This document shows, in pieces, positions 1 through 7,022 of a stretch of DNA of 7,119 nt (position 1 is the first letter of the stretch; every line of letters begins with the position of its first letter). Both the position numbers and the translations under genes were made by a program. The notes under the pieces are model-generated. The model was not told the DNA's origin and searched no databases. It worked only from the letters and a program-made list of their open reading frames with translations. Source of the DNA: an uncultured Erysipelotrichaceae bacterium (GTDB taxonomy: Bacteria; Bacillota_I; Bacilli_A; Erysipelotrichales; Erysipelotrichaceae); the NCBI GenBank assembly GCA_944326175.1, contig CALVCY010000070.1:1-7119 (forward strand), read 5' to 3'.

Positions 1-733
1 AATACAATTGACTGCCGATGGCTTTATCCAATAAAGCGGCTGTCACGGATGAATCCACACCGCCACTTAATGCCAGTAAGACTTTATCGTTGCCGACTTG
101 TTCTTTGATCTCTTTAACTTTCATATCGATGAAAGAGGCCATATTCCAATTGGCATTGGCATGACATACATTGAATACAAAGTTTTTCAACAACATATTG
201 CCATATTCACTGTGACGTACTTCCGGATGGAATTGCACGGTATAAATATTTTTATCTGGATTATAGCTGGCGGCATACGGACAGGTCGAAGAGCTGGCGA
301 TCACTTCGAACCCTTGCGCCAGTCGATCCACTTGATCGCCATGGCTCATCCATACGATCTGTTGATTGGGTGTACCATCAAACAAGGGGTTGGGTTTGAC
401 CACTTCGATACTGGTTCGACCATATTCTTTCGTTTCGCATGCTTTTACATTCCCACCTAACATGTAATGGGTCATCTGCATGCCATAGCAAATACCTAAA
501 ATCGGGATCCCCAATTCGAAGATCTTCGGGTCACACTTGAATGCATGTTCATCATAAACACTGTTGGGACCACCGCTGAAAACAATGCCTTTGACATCAC
601 CGAAGGCCATGATTTGTTGTGCGGTTAGCGTATGGGGTTCCAATTGAGAAAACACATTGAATTCACGGATACGACGGGCGATCAATTGATTGTACTGACT
701 GCCAAAATCCAACACGATGATCTTATCTGCCAT
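1..733 (-). CDS. guaA: GMP synthase (glutamine-hydrolysing), N-terminal part, cut by window edge
   Basis: Makes GMP from XMP, glutamine and ATP in the last step of guanine nucleotide synthesis, in the cytoplasm. I translated the minus strand from the ATG at 733-731; 244 codons are present, about half of the usual ~510-residue enzyme, and the reading frame runs off the left edge. Seen: the class I glutamine amidotransferase domain fills residues 1-~190, opening with [10 protein letters not shown] and carrying the nucleophile Cys82 in GICYGMQ and the His169/Glu171 pair in FHPE. The ATP-pyrophosphatase domain then begins, with the PP-loop SGGVDSS at 223-229. Domain order and motifs fit GuaA rather than other amidotransferases. 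The start is set by AAAGGAG, 5 bases upstream of the ATG. The XMP-binding and dimerisation domains lie outside the window. It is preceded by a terminator and a dyad over a -10 box, so it probably has its own promoter separate from pyrG. Confidence 0.97.
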   Translation of the reverse strand, partial: MADKIIVLDFGSQYNQLIARRIREFNVFSQLEPHTLTAQQIMAFGDVKGIVFSGGPNSVYDEHAFKCDPKIFELGIPILGICYGMQMTHYMLGGNVKACETKEYGRTSIEVVKPNPLFDGTPNQQIVWMSHGDQVDRLAQGFEVIASSSTCPYAASYNPDKNIYTVQFHPEVRHSEYGNMLLKNFVFNVCHANANWNMASFIDMKVKEIKEQVGNDKVLLALSGGVDSSVTAALLDKAIGSQLY

Positions 734-756
734 AATTTCTCCTTTATCGTTGACGT

Positions 757-786
757 GGTACAACCATTATATCCAATGGTTGTACC
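757..786 (-). promoter_or_regulatory. Perfect 12-bp dyad over the guaA -10 box, likely operator
   Basis: The arms GGTACAACCATT (757-768) and AATGGTTGTACC (775-786) are perfect inverted repeats around a 6-base centre. On the minus strand the dyad contains TATAAT (complement of 766-771), placed 32 bases upstream of the guaA ATG, a normal position for a -10 box; no good -35 match is seen in the T-rich DNA upstream. A 30-base dyad covering a -10 box is typical of a repressor operator, TetR-like in size, but the protein is unknown. If transcription comes from further upstream, it would instead form a strong RNA hairpin just before the ribosome binding site. Confidence 0.6.
766..771 (-). promoter_or_regulatory. 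Candidate -10 box of the guaA promoter
   Basis: A perfect TATAAT on the minus strand, straddling the left arm and centre of the 757-786 dyad. A start point about 7 bases downstream would give a leader of roughly 25 bases before the guaA ATG. The -35 region at about 789-795 reads only as TTAAAG or TAAAGA, so the promoter may need an activator or be weak. It lies immediately downstream of the terminator at 791-828, as expected for an independent transcription unit. Confidence 0.5.
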
Positions 787-790
787 ATTC

Positions 791-828
791 TTTAAAAAAA
801 TGTCATCATTGCAGGCAATGATGACATT
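791..828 (-). terminator. Strong intrinsic terminator between pyrG and guaA
   Basis: Inverted repeats at 799-812 and 815-828 are perfect over 14 bp (AATGTCATCATTGC and its complement). The folded RNA has 13 pairs around a CAGG/CCTG tetraloop. On the minus strand the stem runs straight into seven T (complement of 794-800). It would end transcripts coming from pyrG, or serve as the expression platform of the structured stretch at 830-956. Confidence 0.88.
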
Positions 829-829
829 C

Positions 830-956
830 GGAAATGATTTAACATGCATTTCCTTCATAACCAGATCATTCCCAGTTGCCTGGTAAGACCATGACCGTAA
901 TTGATGAAGGAAACACCCCTAATTGTTTGCTTCATCGTAGTATGACCATTTACGGT
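830..956 (-). ncRNA. Candidate structured RNA with mutually exclusive stems, upstream of guaA
   Basis: Read as minus-strand RNA, the stretch holds a chain of perfect complementary segments. X (936-925) pairs with Y (914-903): GATGAAG with CTTCATC plus AAAC with GTTT, around one mismatch. Y (913-904) also pairs over 10 bp with Z (858-849). Z (853-847, GGAAATG) also pairs over 7 bp with W (836-830, CATTTCC). ACCGTAA at 894-900 is complementary to TTACGGT at 950-956. CTGG at 880-883 can pair with either of two CCAG copies (861-864, 872-875). X:Y with Z:W excludes Y:Z, and the terminator follows at once. This is the build of an attenuator or riboswitch, but I recognise no known class, and the terminator itself is not overlapped by the alternatives. 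It may equally be a structured pyrG 3' untranslated region. Confidence 0.4.
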
Positions 957-1020
957 GATCATGTAGAAACTCCATTGCCCTATTCAATGGAATATACGGT
1001 TCACGCTCAGTATTATACAT
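919..1020 (-). CDS. Possible 33-residue small protein or leader peptide, low confidence
   Basis: In the 312-base gap between pyrG and guaA, an ATG at 1020 opens a 33-codon frame ending in TAG at 919; an in-frame ATG at 1032 would add four residues. The product is charged and aromatic, including the stretches EREPYIPLNRAMEF and RKWSYYDE, which reads more like a protein than random translation. Against it: neither start has a recognisable ribosome binding site, and there is no run of repeated regulatory codons as in amino-acid leader peptides. Its last codons lie inside segment X of the structured stretch and its stop sits in the loop of the X:Y hairpin, so a ribosome there could alter folding. 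It may be a gene remnant. Confidence 0.2.
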   Translation of the reverse strand: MYNTEREPYIPLNRAMEFLHDHRKWSYYDEANN

Positions 1021-1045
1021 GGTTTTGACCATGAAATTATGTGAA

Positions 1046-2721
<1,676 letters not shown>

Positions 2722-2730
2722 TACTTTGAT

Positions 2731-2739
2731 AGTCTACCA
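2731..2739 (-). promoter_or_regulatory. Candidate extended -10 of the pyrG promoter
   Basis: The minus strand reads TGGTAGACT (complement of 2731-2739): an extended TGn element followed by TAGACT, 4 of 6 matches to TATAAT. Initiation near 2724 would start the RNA at GUAGG and place all the leader hairpins within it. No convincing -35 box is present around 2752-2759. The start is therefore tentative. Confidence 0.3.
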
Positions 2740-2805
2740 CACAATGATGGGATTGAATCACCGTTTTCATGAATTTAACCATACACAGGATCATTCCCTG
2801 GTCAA

Positions 2806-2823
2806 ACCATAGTAAAATATGGT
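2806..2823 (+). promoter_or_regulatory. Candidate -10 box within a short dyad, upstream of the 2838 gene
   Basis: TAAAAT at 2813-2818 is a 5 of 6 match to a -10 box and is flanked by ACCATA (2806-2811) and TATGGT (2818-2823), a 6-bp inverted repeat around GTAAAA. GGTCAAA also occurs twice nearby (2800-2806 and 2821-2827). No clear -35 is seen. The start point would fall only about 10 bases before the ATG and inside the ribosome binding site AAAGGAG (2825-2831), which argues against it being the main promoter. Confidence 0.25.
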
Positions 2824-2837
2824 CAAAGGAGTTTTAA

Positions 2838-3593
2838 ATGAACAAACGCGTTGCTTATTATGTTGTTGCTGCTTTTGCCATTGTTGCCTTAGTCGTCCAC
2901 TTCACTGGTCAAATCATTTCAAGTCATGGTGCTTCATCCAATGACCCCGATTATCCTTCCCCGATTTATCGTGAGCCTGGTGTGATCTATATCAGTGAAC
3001 CACCAACTTATTCTAAACAAACCATCATGGATAATGTCGAATATGATATATTCGAAACCCTGAATCATGATTTGGTATTATCCATCACCAATAACAACGC
3101 GATCAGTGTGGATGTCACCATTGAACTCGAAGTTGTGGATGATAATGGGATCGTCGTGGATGATGCATACGATTATTTGGATGCACTGGATAGCAACAAA
3201 ACCGTTTATACCCTTCCTTATCTGGAAGGCTATTCACCGGATGAGATCAGTGTATATCTGGATTGTGAAGCAGCGACCAGCGTGTCACTGGCTCAATACA
3301 TCACCTTTGAAACACATGAAGTCAATGAATATGGGGACATCCCCGTGACCGCGACCAATACCAGTGATTATGAACCGTCCAGTGTTTATGCCAATTTGAT
3401 CTTCTATGATGAAAATGACATGATCGTTGGGATCCGTCCAGCATACTTCTTTGATTTGTATGCCAAAGCCAGTGAGACCGATACCGTCATGCCACCATAT
3501 GATGAAAATTATAATGAGATGGCCTATGACCACTTTGAGATCCAGGTGGTCAGTGCCCCTTGCTATGATGTGGAATACATCGAGTCAGAATGA
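2838..3593 (+). CDS. Membrane-anchored extracytoplasmic protein with two FxLYD-like segments
   Basis: Function unknown. Seen in the 251 residues: a short positive N-terminus (MNKR) and a hydrophobic segment at about 5-24 acting as a membrane anchor or signal; it has no lipobox Cys. An acidic exported region follows with two similar stretches. One, near residues 77-130, runs LVLSITNNNAISVDVTIELE, then VVDDNGIVVDD. The other, near 167-225, runs IPVTATNTSDYEPSSVYANL, then IFYDENDMIVG and FFDLYAKASET. The pattern of a polar NN or NTS turn, a hydrophobic strand, YDxxG-type turn and later small-residue turn resembles FxLYD beta-sandwich domains of Gram-positive surface proteins, which are mostly uncharacterised. 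AAAGGAG six bases before the ATG supports the start. It is divergent from pyrG and convergent with the sigma operon; no functional link is shown. Confidence 0.75.
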   Translation: MNKRVAYYVVAAFAIVALVVHFTGQIISSHGASSNDPDYPSPIYREPGVIYISEPPTYSKQTIMDNVEYDIFETLNHDLVLSITNNNAISVDVTIELEVVDDNGIVVDDAYDYLDALDSNKTVYTLPYLEGYSPDEISVYLDCEAATSVSLAQYITFETHEVNEYGDIPVTATNTSDYEPSSVYANLIFYDENDMIVGIRPAYFFDLYAKASETDTVMPPYDENYNEMAYDHFEIQVVSAPCYDVEYIESE

Positions 3594-3623
3594 AAAATCA
3601 TAAATTGGTATTATCAAATCAAT

Positions 3624-3651
3624 AAACGACCCGCCATTTGACGGGTCGTTT
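3624..3651. terminator. Bidirectional terminator between convergent genes
   Basis: AAACGACCCG (3624-3633) and CGGGTCGTTT (3642-3651) form a perfect 10-bp GC-rich stem with an 8-base loop. It lies between the stop of the plus-strand gene (3593) and that of the minus-strand anti-sigma gene (3656). T-rich DNA follows on both strands (TGTTGTTAAT on plus, ATTGATTTG on minus). It probably ends both transcripts. Confidence 0.85.
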
Positions 3652-3655
3652 GTTG

Positions 3656-4378
3656 TTAATCATGATTGGATCCATGATGCCCATGATTACCATGGCCATA
3701 CCCATTAAAATCTGGATCGATACCATTCTCTTGAAGCGTCTGTCGTATTTCACGCATGCTCATCGCATTGACTTGATCGATGGTTAGATCAGGGTCAACT
3801 TCCAATAGACGCTGATACATCGCATAACGGCCATACGACATGCCGCAATCATGGGCACCTTGAAGTGCCTGTTGGTCTCCATGATGGCAGTGCATGGTCC
3901 CATCACACTGTACAGTTGTAGTGATGGTTTCAACCATTTTCTGACAATGGTTGCTATCATTCCCCACCACCGTGATATTGGCGAACCCATCATTGGATAA
4001 AAGTGATGCAATGGTTGGATCATCCATCAATGTATTCAATGCATCGGTATACGATTGATATTGGATATCCAATGTATCCACAATGACTTGACCATCTGCA
4101 TTATAAGCTTTGACATCGATCACGCGATCCACACGATTGATGGATAATTCAATGGATGGATTGATATCCACAGAAATCGTAACGACCGGGATGAAATAAA
4201 ACCAATACCCGATACCGACCATGATTACCATCATGGTCAAAACCATGGTGAATTGGGGCAAACCAAACGGCTTCTTTTTCGGTTTTTCCATCTTTTCCAT
4301 CACATTCAACTTGGTTTTGGCCACTAAATCAAAAGACGCATGCATATCGGAAAAGGTTTTCTCAAACAGTTGCTTCAT
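3656..4378 (-). CDS. RsgI-like transmembrane anti-sigma factor with His-rich C-terminus
   Basis: Predicted to hold the co-encoded ECF sigma factor at the membrane until an outside signal triggers its release. Seen in the 240 residues: a basic cytoplasmic N-terminus (1-~40, ending KPKKKPFG); one membrane segment (~43-66); then an extracellular stretch with VDINPSIELSINRVDRVIDV (70-89), the hallmark of the RsgI periplasmic domain. RsgI proteins are known to cleave themselves between Asn and Pro of this motif, here Asn73-Pro74. The C-terminal part has Cys and His clusters (GTMHCHHGD, GAHDCG), a helical stretch around YGRYAMYQRLLEVDPDLTI, and a Gly/His tail ending GHGNHGHHGSNHD. No zinc-type anti-sigma motif is seen in the N-terminus. 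Its ATG overlaps the sigma gene by 17 bases, with AAAGGAGGA just upstream, so the two are translationally coupled. Metal sensing is inference from composition. Confidence 0.88.
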   Translation of the reverse strand: MKQLFEKTFSDMHASFDLVAKTKLNVMEKMEKPKKKPFGLPQFTMVLTMMVIMVGIGYWFYFIPVVTISVDINPSIELSINRVDRVIDVKAYNADGQVIVDTLDIQYQSYTDALNTLMDDPTIASLLSNDGFANITVVGNDSNHCQKMVETITTTVQCDGTMHCHHGDQQALQGAHDCGMSYGRYAMYQRLLEVDPDLTIDQVNAMSMREIRQTLQENGIDPDFNGYGHGNHGHHGSNHD

Positions 4379-4853
4379 AGCCTTCCTCCTTTAATATCGT
4401 CTTTAATTGATCTTTGGCTCTGCCGATCCAAGTGTAGATGGTATTGACATTTTTATGCATGATCGAACCAATTTCTTTGGCATTGTACCCTTCATAATAT
4501 TCAAGGTAGAGGACCATCCGATAATGTGAAGGCAATTTTTTCAATGCCGCATATAAGAAATCATAATCCGGTGGATCATCACATCCGGGTTCGATCCCAT
4601 CATCCAGATTTACCCGTTTACTTCGAAAAAAACTTTTCAATGTATCTTTGCATTGATTCACCGTGATTTTGATCAACCATGCTTTCAGATGATCATCATT
4701 GTCAAAATCAGTGGTGGATGTGGCGTACTTGAAAAACACCGTTTGGAAGATGTCTTCCGTTTCCGCGGTGTTTTTCAAGTACACCATGCAGATGCGTTTG
4801 ACGGTATCTGCATGGGTGTCGATGACACGTGCCACATCCGTTTCACTTCGCAT
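4362..4853 (-). CDS. ECF-type RNA polymerase sigma factor
   Basis: Directs RNA polymerase to a set of promoters, normally including its own operon. The 163 residues fit the ECF family, which has only regions 2 and 4. Region 2 spans about 8-80: TVKRICMVYLKNTAETEDIFQ is the core-binding helix, then AWLIKITVNQCKD is the end of 2.4, followed by a basic SFFRSKR. Region 4 spans about 102-158: ALKKLPSHYRMVLYLEYYEGY, then a helix-turn-helix NAKEIGSIMHKNVNTIYTWI and RAKDQLKTIL. The start at 4853 follows AAGGGG, 23 bases after the stop of the His/Cys-rich gene and just before the overlapping anti-sigma gene. RsgI-like domains are best known with SigI, but this protein has the ordinary ECF region 4. I found no clear ECF-type promoter upstream of 5194, so autoregulation is not shown. 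Confidence 0.93.
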   Translation of the reverse strand: MRSETDVARVIDTHADTVKRICMVYLKNTAETEDIFQTVFFKYATSTTDFDNDDHLKAWLIKITVNQCKDTLKSFFRSKRVNLDDGIEPGCDDPPDYDFLYAALKKLPSHYRMVLYLEYYEGYNAKEIGSIMHKNVNTIYTWIGRAKDQLKTILKEEGYEATV

Positions 4854-4876
4854 GTTATCCCCTTATGGTTCAATCC

Positions 4877-5194
4877 TTAATGACAGTGGTGATACCCATG
4901 ATGATATCCATGGTGATGCCCACTATAAACAGTGGTAGATCCATTATCATCTGTGGTATTGACCACATTACTCGTGGTTGGATCATCATCGATGCGATAG
5001 CAATGATCACAGATCCCATCATTGTTTTCATCCACGTAATGATTGCAATGATGTGCATACCCATCATGGAACCCACTGTTGCCACAATAATTGCGGCATC
5101 CTTTACCACCATTATAACTGGCATTGACATTGATCGATGATGCGACCAATGCACACACTGCTAAACCAGCAAACAACTTCATACTCTTTTTCAT
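4877..5194 (-). CDS. Small secreted His/Cys-rich protein, first gene of the sigma operon
   Basis: Function unknown; not matched to a named family. Seen in the 105 residues: a signal peptide (1-25) with KK near the start, a hydrophobic core and a VNA cleavage site before Ser26. The mature ~80 residues carry 13 His and 6 Cys (33, 37, 50, 62, 65, 104). A central unit CNHYVDENNDGICDHC (50-65) places a calcium-loop-like DxNxDGxxD between Cys pairs. An Asn/Thr/Asp linker leads to the C-terminus GHHHGYHHGYHHCH. Thus it probably binds a metal such as zinc, copper or nickel, and perhaps calcium; that is inference from composition. The frame extends upstream to 5221, but GGAGG seven bases before the ATG at 5194 and the normal signal-peptide start favour 5194. 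It is 23 bases upstream of the ECF sigma gene on the same strand. Confidence 0.85.
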   Translation of the reverse strand: MKKSMKLFAGLAVCALVASSINVNASYNGGKGCRNYCGNSGFHDGYAHHCNHYVDENNDGICDHCYRIDDDPTTSNVVNTTDDNGSTTVYSGHHHGYHHGYHHCH

Positions 5195-5352
5195 ATCCAT
5201 TCCTCCATAAGATCTGATCAAGCATTTATCCTGCTTTCACCTTTAATACGAACGAATAGGGCCAAACCATTCAAAAATCATAATTTTATTTTATAGGAAA
5301 TTGAAACATCATTATTATCCAAGAGAAATTAACGGCATTGCCAAAACATCTC
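5195..5352 (-). other. AT-rich upstream region of the sigma operon, no promoter resolved
   Basis: This stretch must hold the promoter of the His/Cys-rich protein, sigma and anti-sigma genes. It is AT-rich on the minus strand with several partial -10-like strings (GATAAT near 5318-5323, TATAAA near 5289-5294), but none has a -35 partner at 16-18 bases. A short AAGCA/TGCTT repeat lies in the probable leader (5220-5236). No coding region is evident. Confidence 0.4.
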
Positions 5353-5377
5353 AAAAAAATGTAATCTTCCAACATTT
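5353..5377 (-). terminator. Weak second terminator after the VOC gene
   Basis: AAATGT (5377-5372 on the minus strand) and ACATTT (5362-5357) form a 6-bp AT-rich stem with a 9-base loop, running into seven T in total (complement of 5353-5359). It lies just downstream of the stronger hairpin at 5386-5407 and may serve as a backup. Confidence 0.3.
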
Positions 5378-5381
5378 ATCG

Positions 5382-5407
5382 AAAATCCGCACGTTTATGC
5401 GTGCGGA
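5382..5407 (-). terminator. Terminator overlapping the VOC gene stop codon
   Basis: TCCGCACG (minus strand 5407-5400) pairs perfectly with CGTGCGGA (5393-5386) over 8 bp around a 6-base loop, followed by TTTT. The TAA stop of the VOC gene is in the loop, so the stem is built partly from its last codons (Pro-His-Ala). It closes the three-gene operon that begins at 6975. Confidence 0.78.
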
Positions 5408-5781
5408 GTTTCATGGATATACTGAAATTCTACGATGTAATTGTCCGGATCGTTGAAAAAACAAGAATATACCGGAAACAAAGCATGCTGTTGGGGTGGT
5501 TGGACCACTGTGACCCCTTGATTTTTTACCCGTTGGAACTGATGATCGACATCGTCTTCATCATAGCAATTAAACGAAATGCAAAGCCCACCATGAATGG
5601 TTCGACCATCGTTATACTGGCAAAAACCAATGTATCCATAGCCACTGTCATAAATACGACATTCACTCTGTGGACTTTTTTGGATCTGATGTAACTTCAA
5701 ACCGATCTTATTGACATAAAATTCATCGGTGGTTTCAATATCCTTTACCGGGAAAAAGACAATACTGCTTTCGATGGCCAT
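5395..5781 (-). CDS. VOC superfamily (glyoxalase/bleomycin-resistance fold) protein
   Basis: Substrate unknown. The 128 residues are one small VOC module with the two expected beta-alpha-beta-beta-beta halves. The first half opens IVFFPVKDIETTDEFYVNKI, in the place of the usual strand-helix with FY and G(L/M); the second has GGLCISFNCYDEDDVDHQF, and a closing FFNDPDNYIVEFQY, where family members have DPDGxxxEL. The terminal Glu metal position is kept, but the first-strand His of glyoxalase I is replaced, so classic glyoxalase I activity is doubtful. A TTG at 5796 would extend the frame by five residues and overlap the previous stop, but AAAGGA lies before the ATG at 5781 and the family starts there. 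The gene is 11 bases after the HAD phosphatase and ends inside the operon terminator. It may process or bind a small molecule linked to the HAD substrate (inference). Confidence 0.85.
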   Translation of the reverse strand: MAIESSIVFFPVKDIETTDEFYVNKIGLKLHQIQKSPQSECRIYDSGYGYIGFCQYNDGRTIHGGLCISFNCYDEDDVDHQFQRVKNQGVTVVQPPQQHALFPVYSCFFNDPDNYIVEFQYIHETPHA

Positions 5782-5792
5782 ACCATTTCCTT

Positions 5793-6623
5793 TCAATGGA
5801 TCACATGATCCAGTATGAATCGACCCACACCACCTTCATCGTTACTCAATGTGGTGTAACGGGCCGCCTGTTTGATCTTATCCACTGCATTACTTACCGC
5901 AACACCTTGATAAACGGATATCATTTCCAAATCATTGGTGGTATCACCAAAGGATAAGATTTGATCATGGTGAATTCCATAACTGGAAGCAATCAGATCC
6001 ACACCAGCGACTTTAGATAGATCCTTATGCAACACTTCGATCAAATTGTGTTCACAATGCACCATCTTGATCGGATCGATCAAATGGTTATGATAATCCG
6101 ATTCGATGGCATCCAATATATCCGATGGTGCGATCATGAGCATCTTGGGTTGATCTTCTTGTAAATAGTCATGCAAGTCGACTGTCTTCATTGCAAGATG
6201 GGCATAGTTGCTCCGTTGGATATAATCATCATTCACCTTATTCGTTAACAACGTCTGTCCCAAATATCGACAGATCGCGACGTCCCATTGCGCATAGCGA
6301 TCTAATAACTGGATCGCTTTATCCGAAGGAATGAAATGCAGATGCGTGGTCGAATCATCACTGTACTGATAAATATCCGCACCATTATTGGCTACGACAT
6401 GCGTGATCACATCATCCAATCCCCATTTTTCAATATCCGGCAATATCCCATCCAAAGGTCTTCCGGTCGCAACCACGACTGGGATCCCTTTTTGATGGGC
6501 TTCCCGAAACGCTTGTTTATTCAAATCAGGAATCATACGATGAGAATCCACCAACGTCCCATCCACATCCGTCACGATCAATTTGATTTGATCGGAAAGG
6601 TCAAGATGTTTATCGATTGGCAT
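5793..6623 (-). CDS. Cof-type HAD-IIB family phosphatase
   Basis: A cytoplasmic haloacid-dehalogenase phosphatase, probably acting on a sugar phosphate or similar small phosphorylated metabolite; the substrate cannot be read from sequence. Seen in 276 residues, the usual length: motif I DVDGTL with nucleophile Asp19 and acid/base Asp21; motif II VVATGR with Thr53; the IIB cap domain between about 85 and 195; motif III Lys204 in LSKVAGV; and motif IV GDTTND (226-231), which binds magnesium. All catalytic residues are present. A longer frame reaches 6674, but it lies inside the preceding gene. AAGGAG is one base from an ATG at 6632 and ten from the ATG at 6623; spacing and family length favour 6623. 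It overlaps the Spx/ArsC-family gene by 14 bases, showing tight operon coupling. Confidence 0.93.
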   Translation of the reverse strand: MPIDKHLDLSDQIKLIVTDVDGTLVDSHRMIPDLNKQAFREAHQKGIPVVVATGRPLDGILPDIEKWGLDDVITHVVANNGADIYQYSDDSTTHLHFIPSDKAIQLLDRYAQWDVAICRYLGQTLLTNKVNDDYIQRSNYAHLAMKTVDLHDYLQEDQPKMLMIAPSDILDAIESDYHNHLIDPIKMVHCEHNLIEVLHKDLSKVAGVDLIASSYGIHHDQILSFGDTTNDLEMISVYQGVAVSNAVDKIKQAARYTTLSNDEGGVGRFILDHVIH

Positions 6624-6975
6624 AGGTAACATACTCCTTGCTCTTCCTTCCGATGATGATGGTCCCATCATCACCGATCAATAACGGTCGTTTGATCAAC
6701 ATCCCGTTCGAAGCCAACAAAGCCAGTTGCTCTTGTTCACTCATGGATCCCAGTTTGTTTTTGAGATCCAGTTGTTTATAAACGTTGCCACTGGTATTGA
6801 AGAAAGATTTTAATGGTTTGCCACATTGGTGAAACCATGTCGTCAATTCTTCCACCGTCGGTGTTTGATTGACGATATCTCGTAGTGTTAATTCAATGCC
6901 AAGCGATTCCAGTTCTTTTTTGGCATTGATACAGGTAGAACAGCGTGGGTACCAGATCAACAATGCATGTTTCAT
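6610..6975 (-). CDS. Spx/ArsC-family thioredoxin-fold protein (arsenate reductase-like)
   Basis: A small cytoplasmic protein of the ArsC/Spx/YffB superfamily. Members are either thiol-dependent reductases or, like Spx and MgsR, redox-controlled partners of RNA polymerase. Seen in 121 residues: an initial beta strand and the CSTC motif (Cys12, Cys15) at the start of helix 1; the family helix around NAKKELESLGIELTLRDI; and the C-terminal GMLIKRPLLIGDDGTIIIG, whose RPLL loop is the conserved ArsC/Spx signature. The two-Cys motif fits Spx/MgsR, in which a disulfide acts as a redox switch. No arsenite pump or ArsR is nearby, so an arsenate resistance role is not supported. GGAG six bases before the ATG fixes the start. 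It is the first gene of the operon with the HAD and VOC genes. Confidence 0.9.
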   Translation of the reverse strand: MKHALLIWYPRCSTCINAKKELESLGIELTLRDIVNQTPTVEELTTWFHQCGKPLKSFFNTSGNVYKQLDLKNKLGSMSEQEQLALLASNGMLIKRPLLIGDDGTIIIGRKSKEYVTYANR

Positions 6976-7007
6976 AATGATCTCCTAATCAAAAATTTCA
7001 AAATATA

Positions 7008-7016
7008 TGCAATAAT
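7008..7016 (+). promoter_or_regulatory. Candidate extended -10 for the plus-strand RNA
   Basis: TGCAATAAT combines a TGn extension with AATAAT, 5 of 6 matches to TATAAT. Initiation about 7 bases downstream would be near 7023, exactly where the outer stem of the structured RNA begins. The -35 region (ATCAAA at 6988-6993) is poor. The stretch also serves as leader of the divergent Spx/ArsC-family gene. Confidence 0.35.
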
Positions 7017-7022
7017 ATAAGT

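Noticed and set aside
830..956. Known purine riboswitch (G-box) upstream of guaA
   Set aside because: The conserved junction and loop bases of the purine aptamer are absent, and the pairing layout is different.
4653..5140. Long open frames on the plus strand and in another minus frame across the His/Cys-rich and sigma genes
   Set aside because: They arise from the His/Asp/Met-rich codon pattern (CAT, ATG, GAT) of the real genes read in other frames; they lack ribosome binding sites and family features.
5286..5310. TGAAAC on the plus strand near 5291 as an ECF -35 element
   Set aside because: It faces away from the sigma operon, has no matching -10 element at the right distance, and no plus-strand gene follows.
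5496..5509. A 14-base match (TGGTCCAACCACCC) shared by the pyrG leader at 2663-2676 and the VOC coding region
   Set aside because: It encodes VVQPP in the VOC gene, and one match of this length within 7 kb on two strands is plausible by chance.
6610..6975. Arsenic resistance role for the ArsC-like protein
   Set aside because: No arsenite exporter, ArsR regulator or other ars gene is adjacent, and the CSTC motif fits Spx/MgsR-type redox proteins at least as well.
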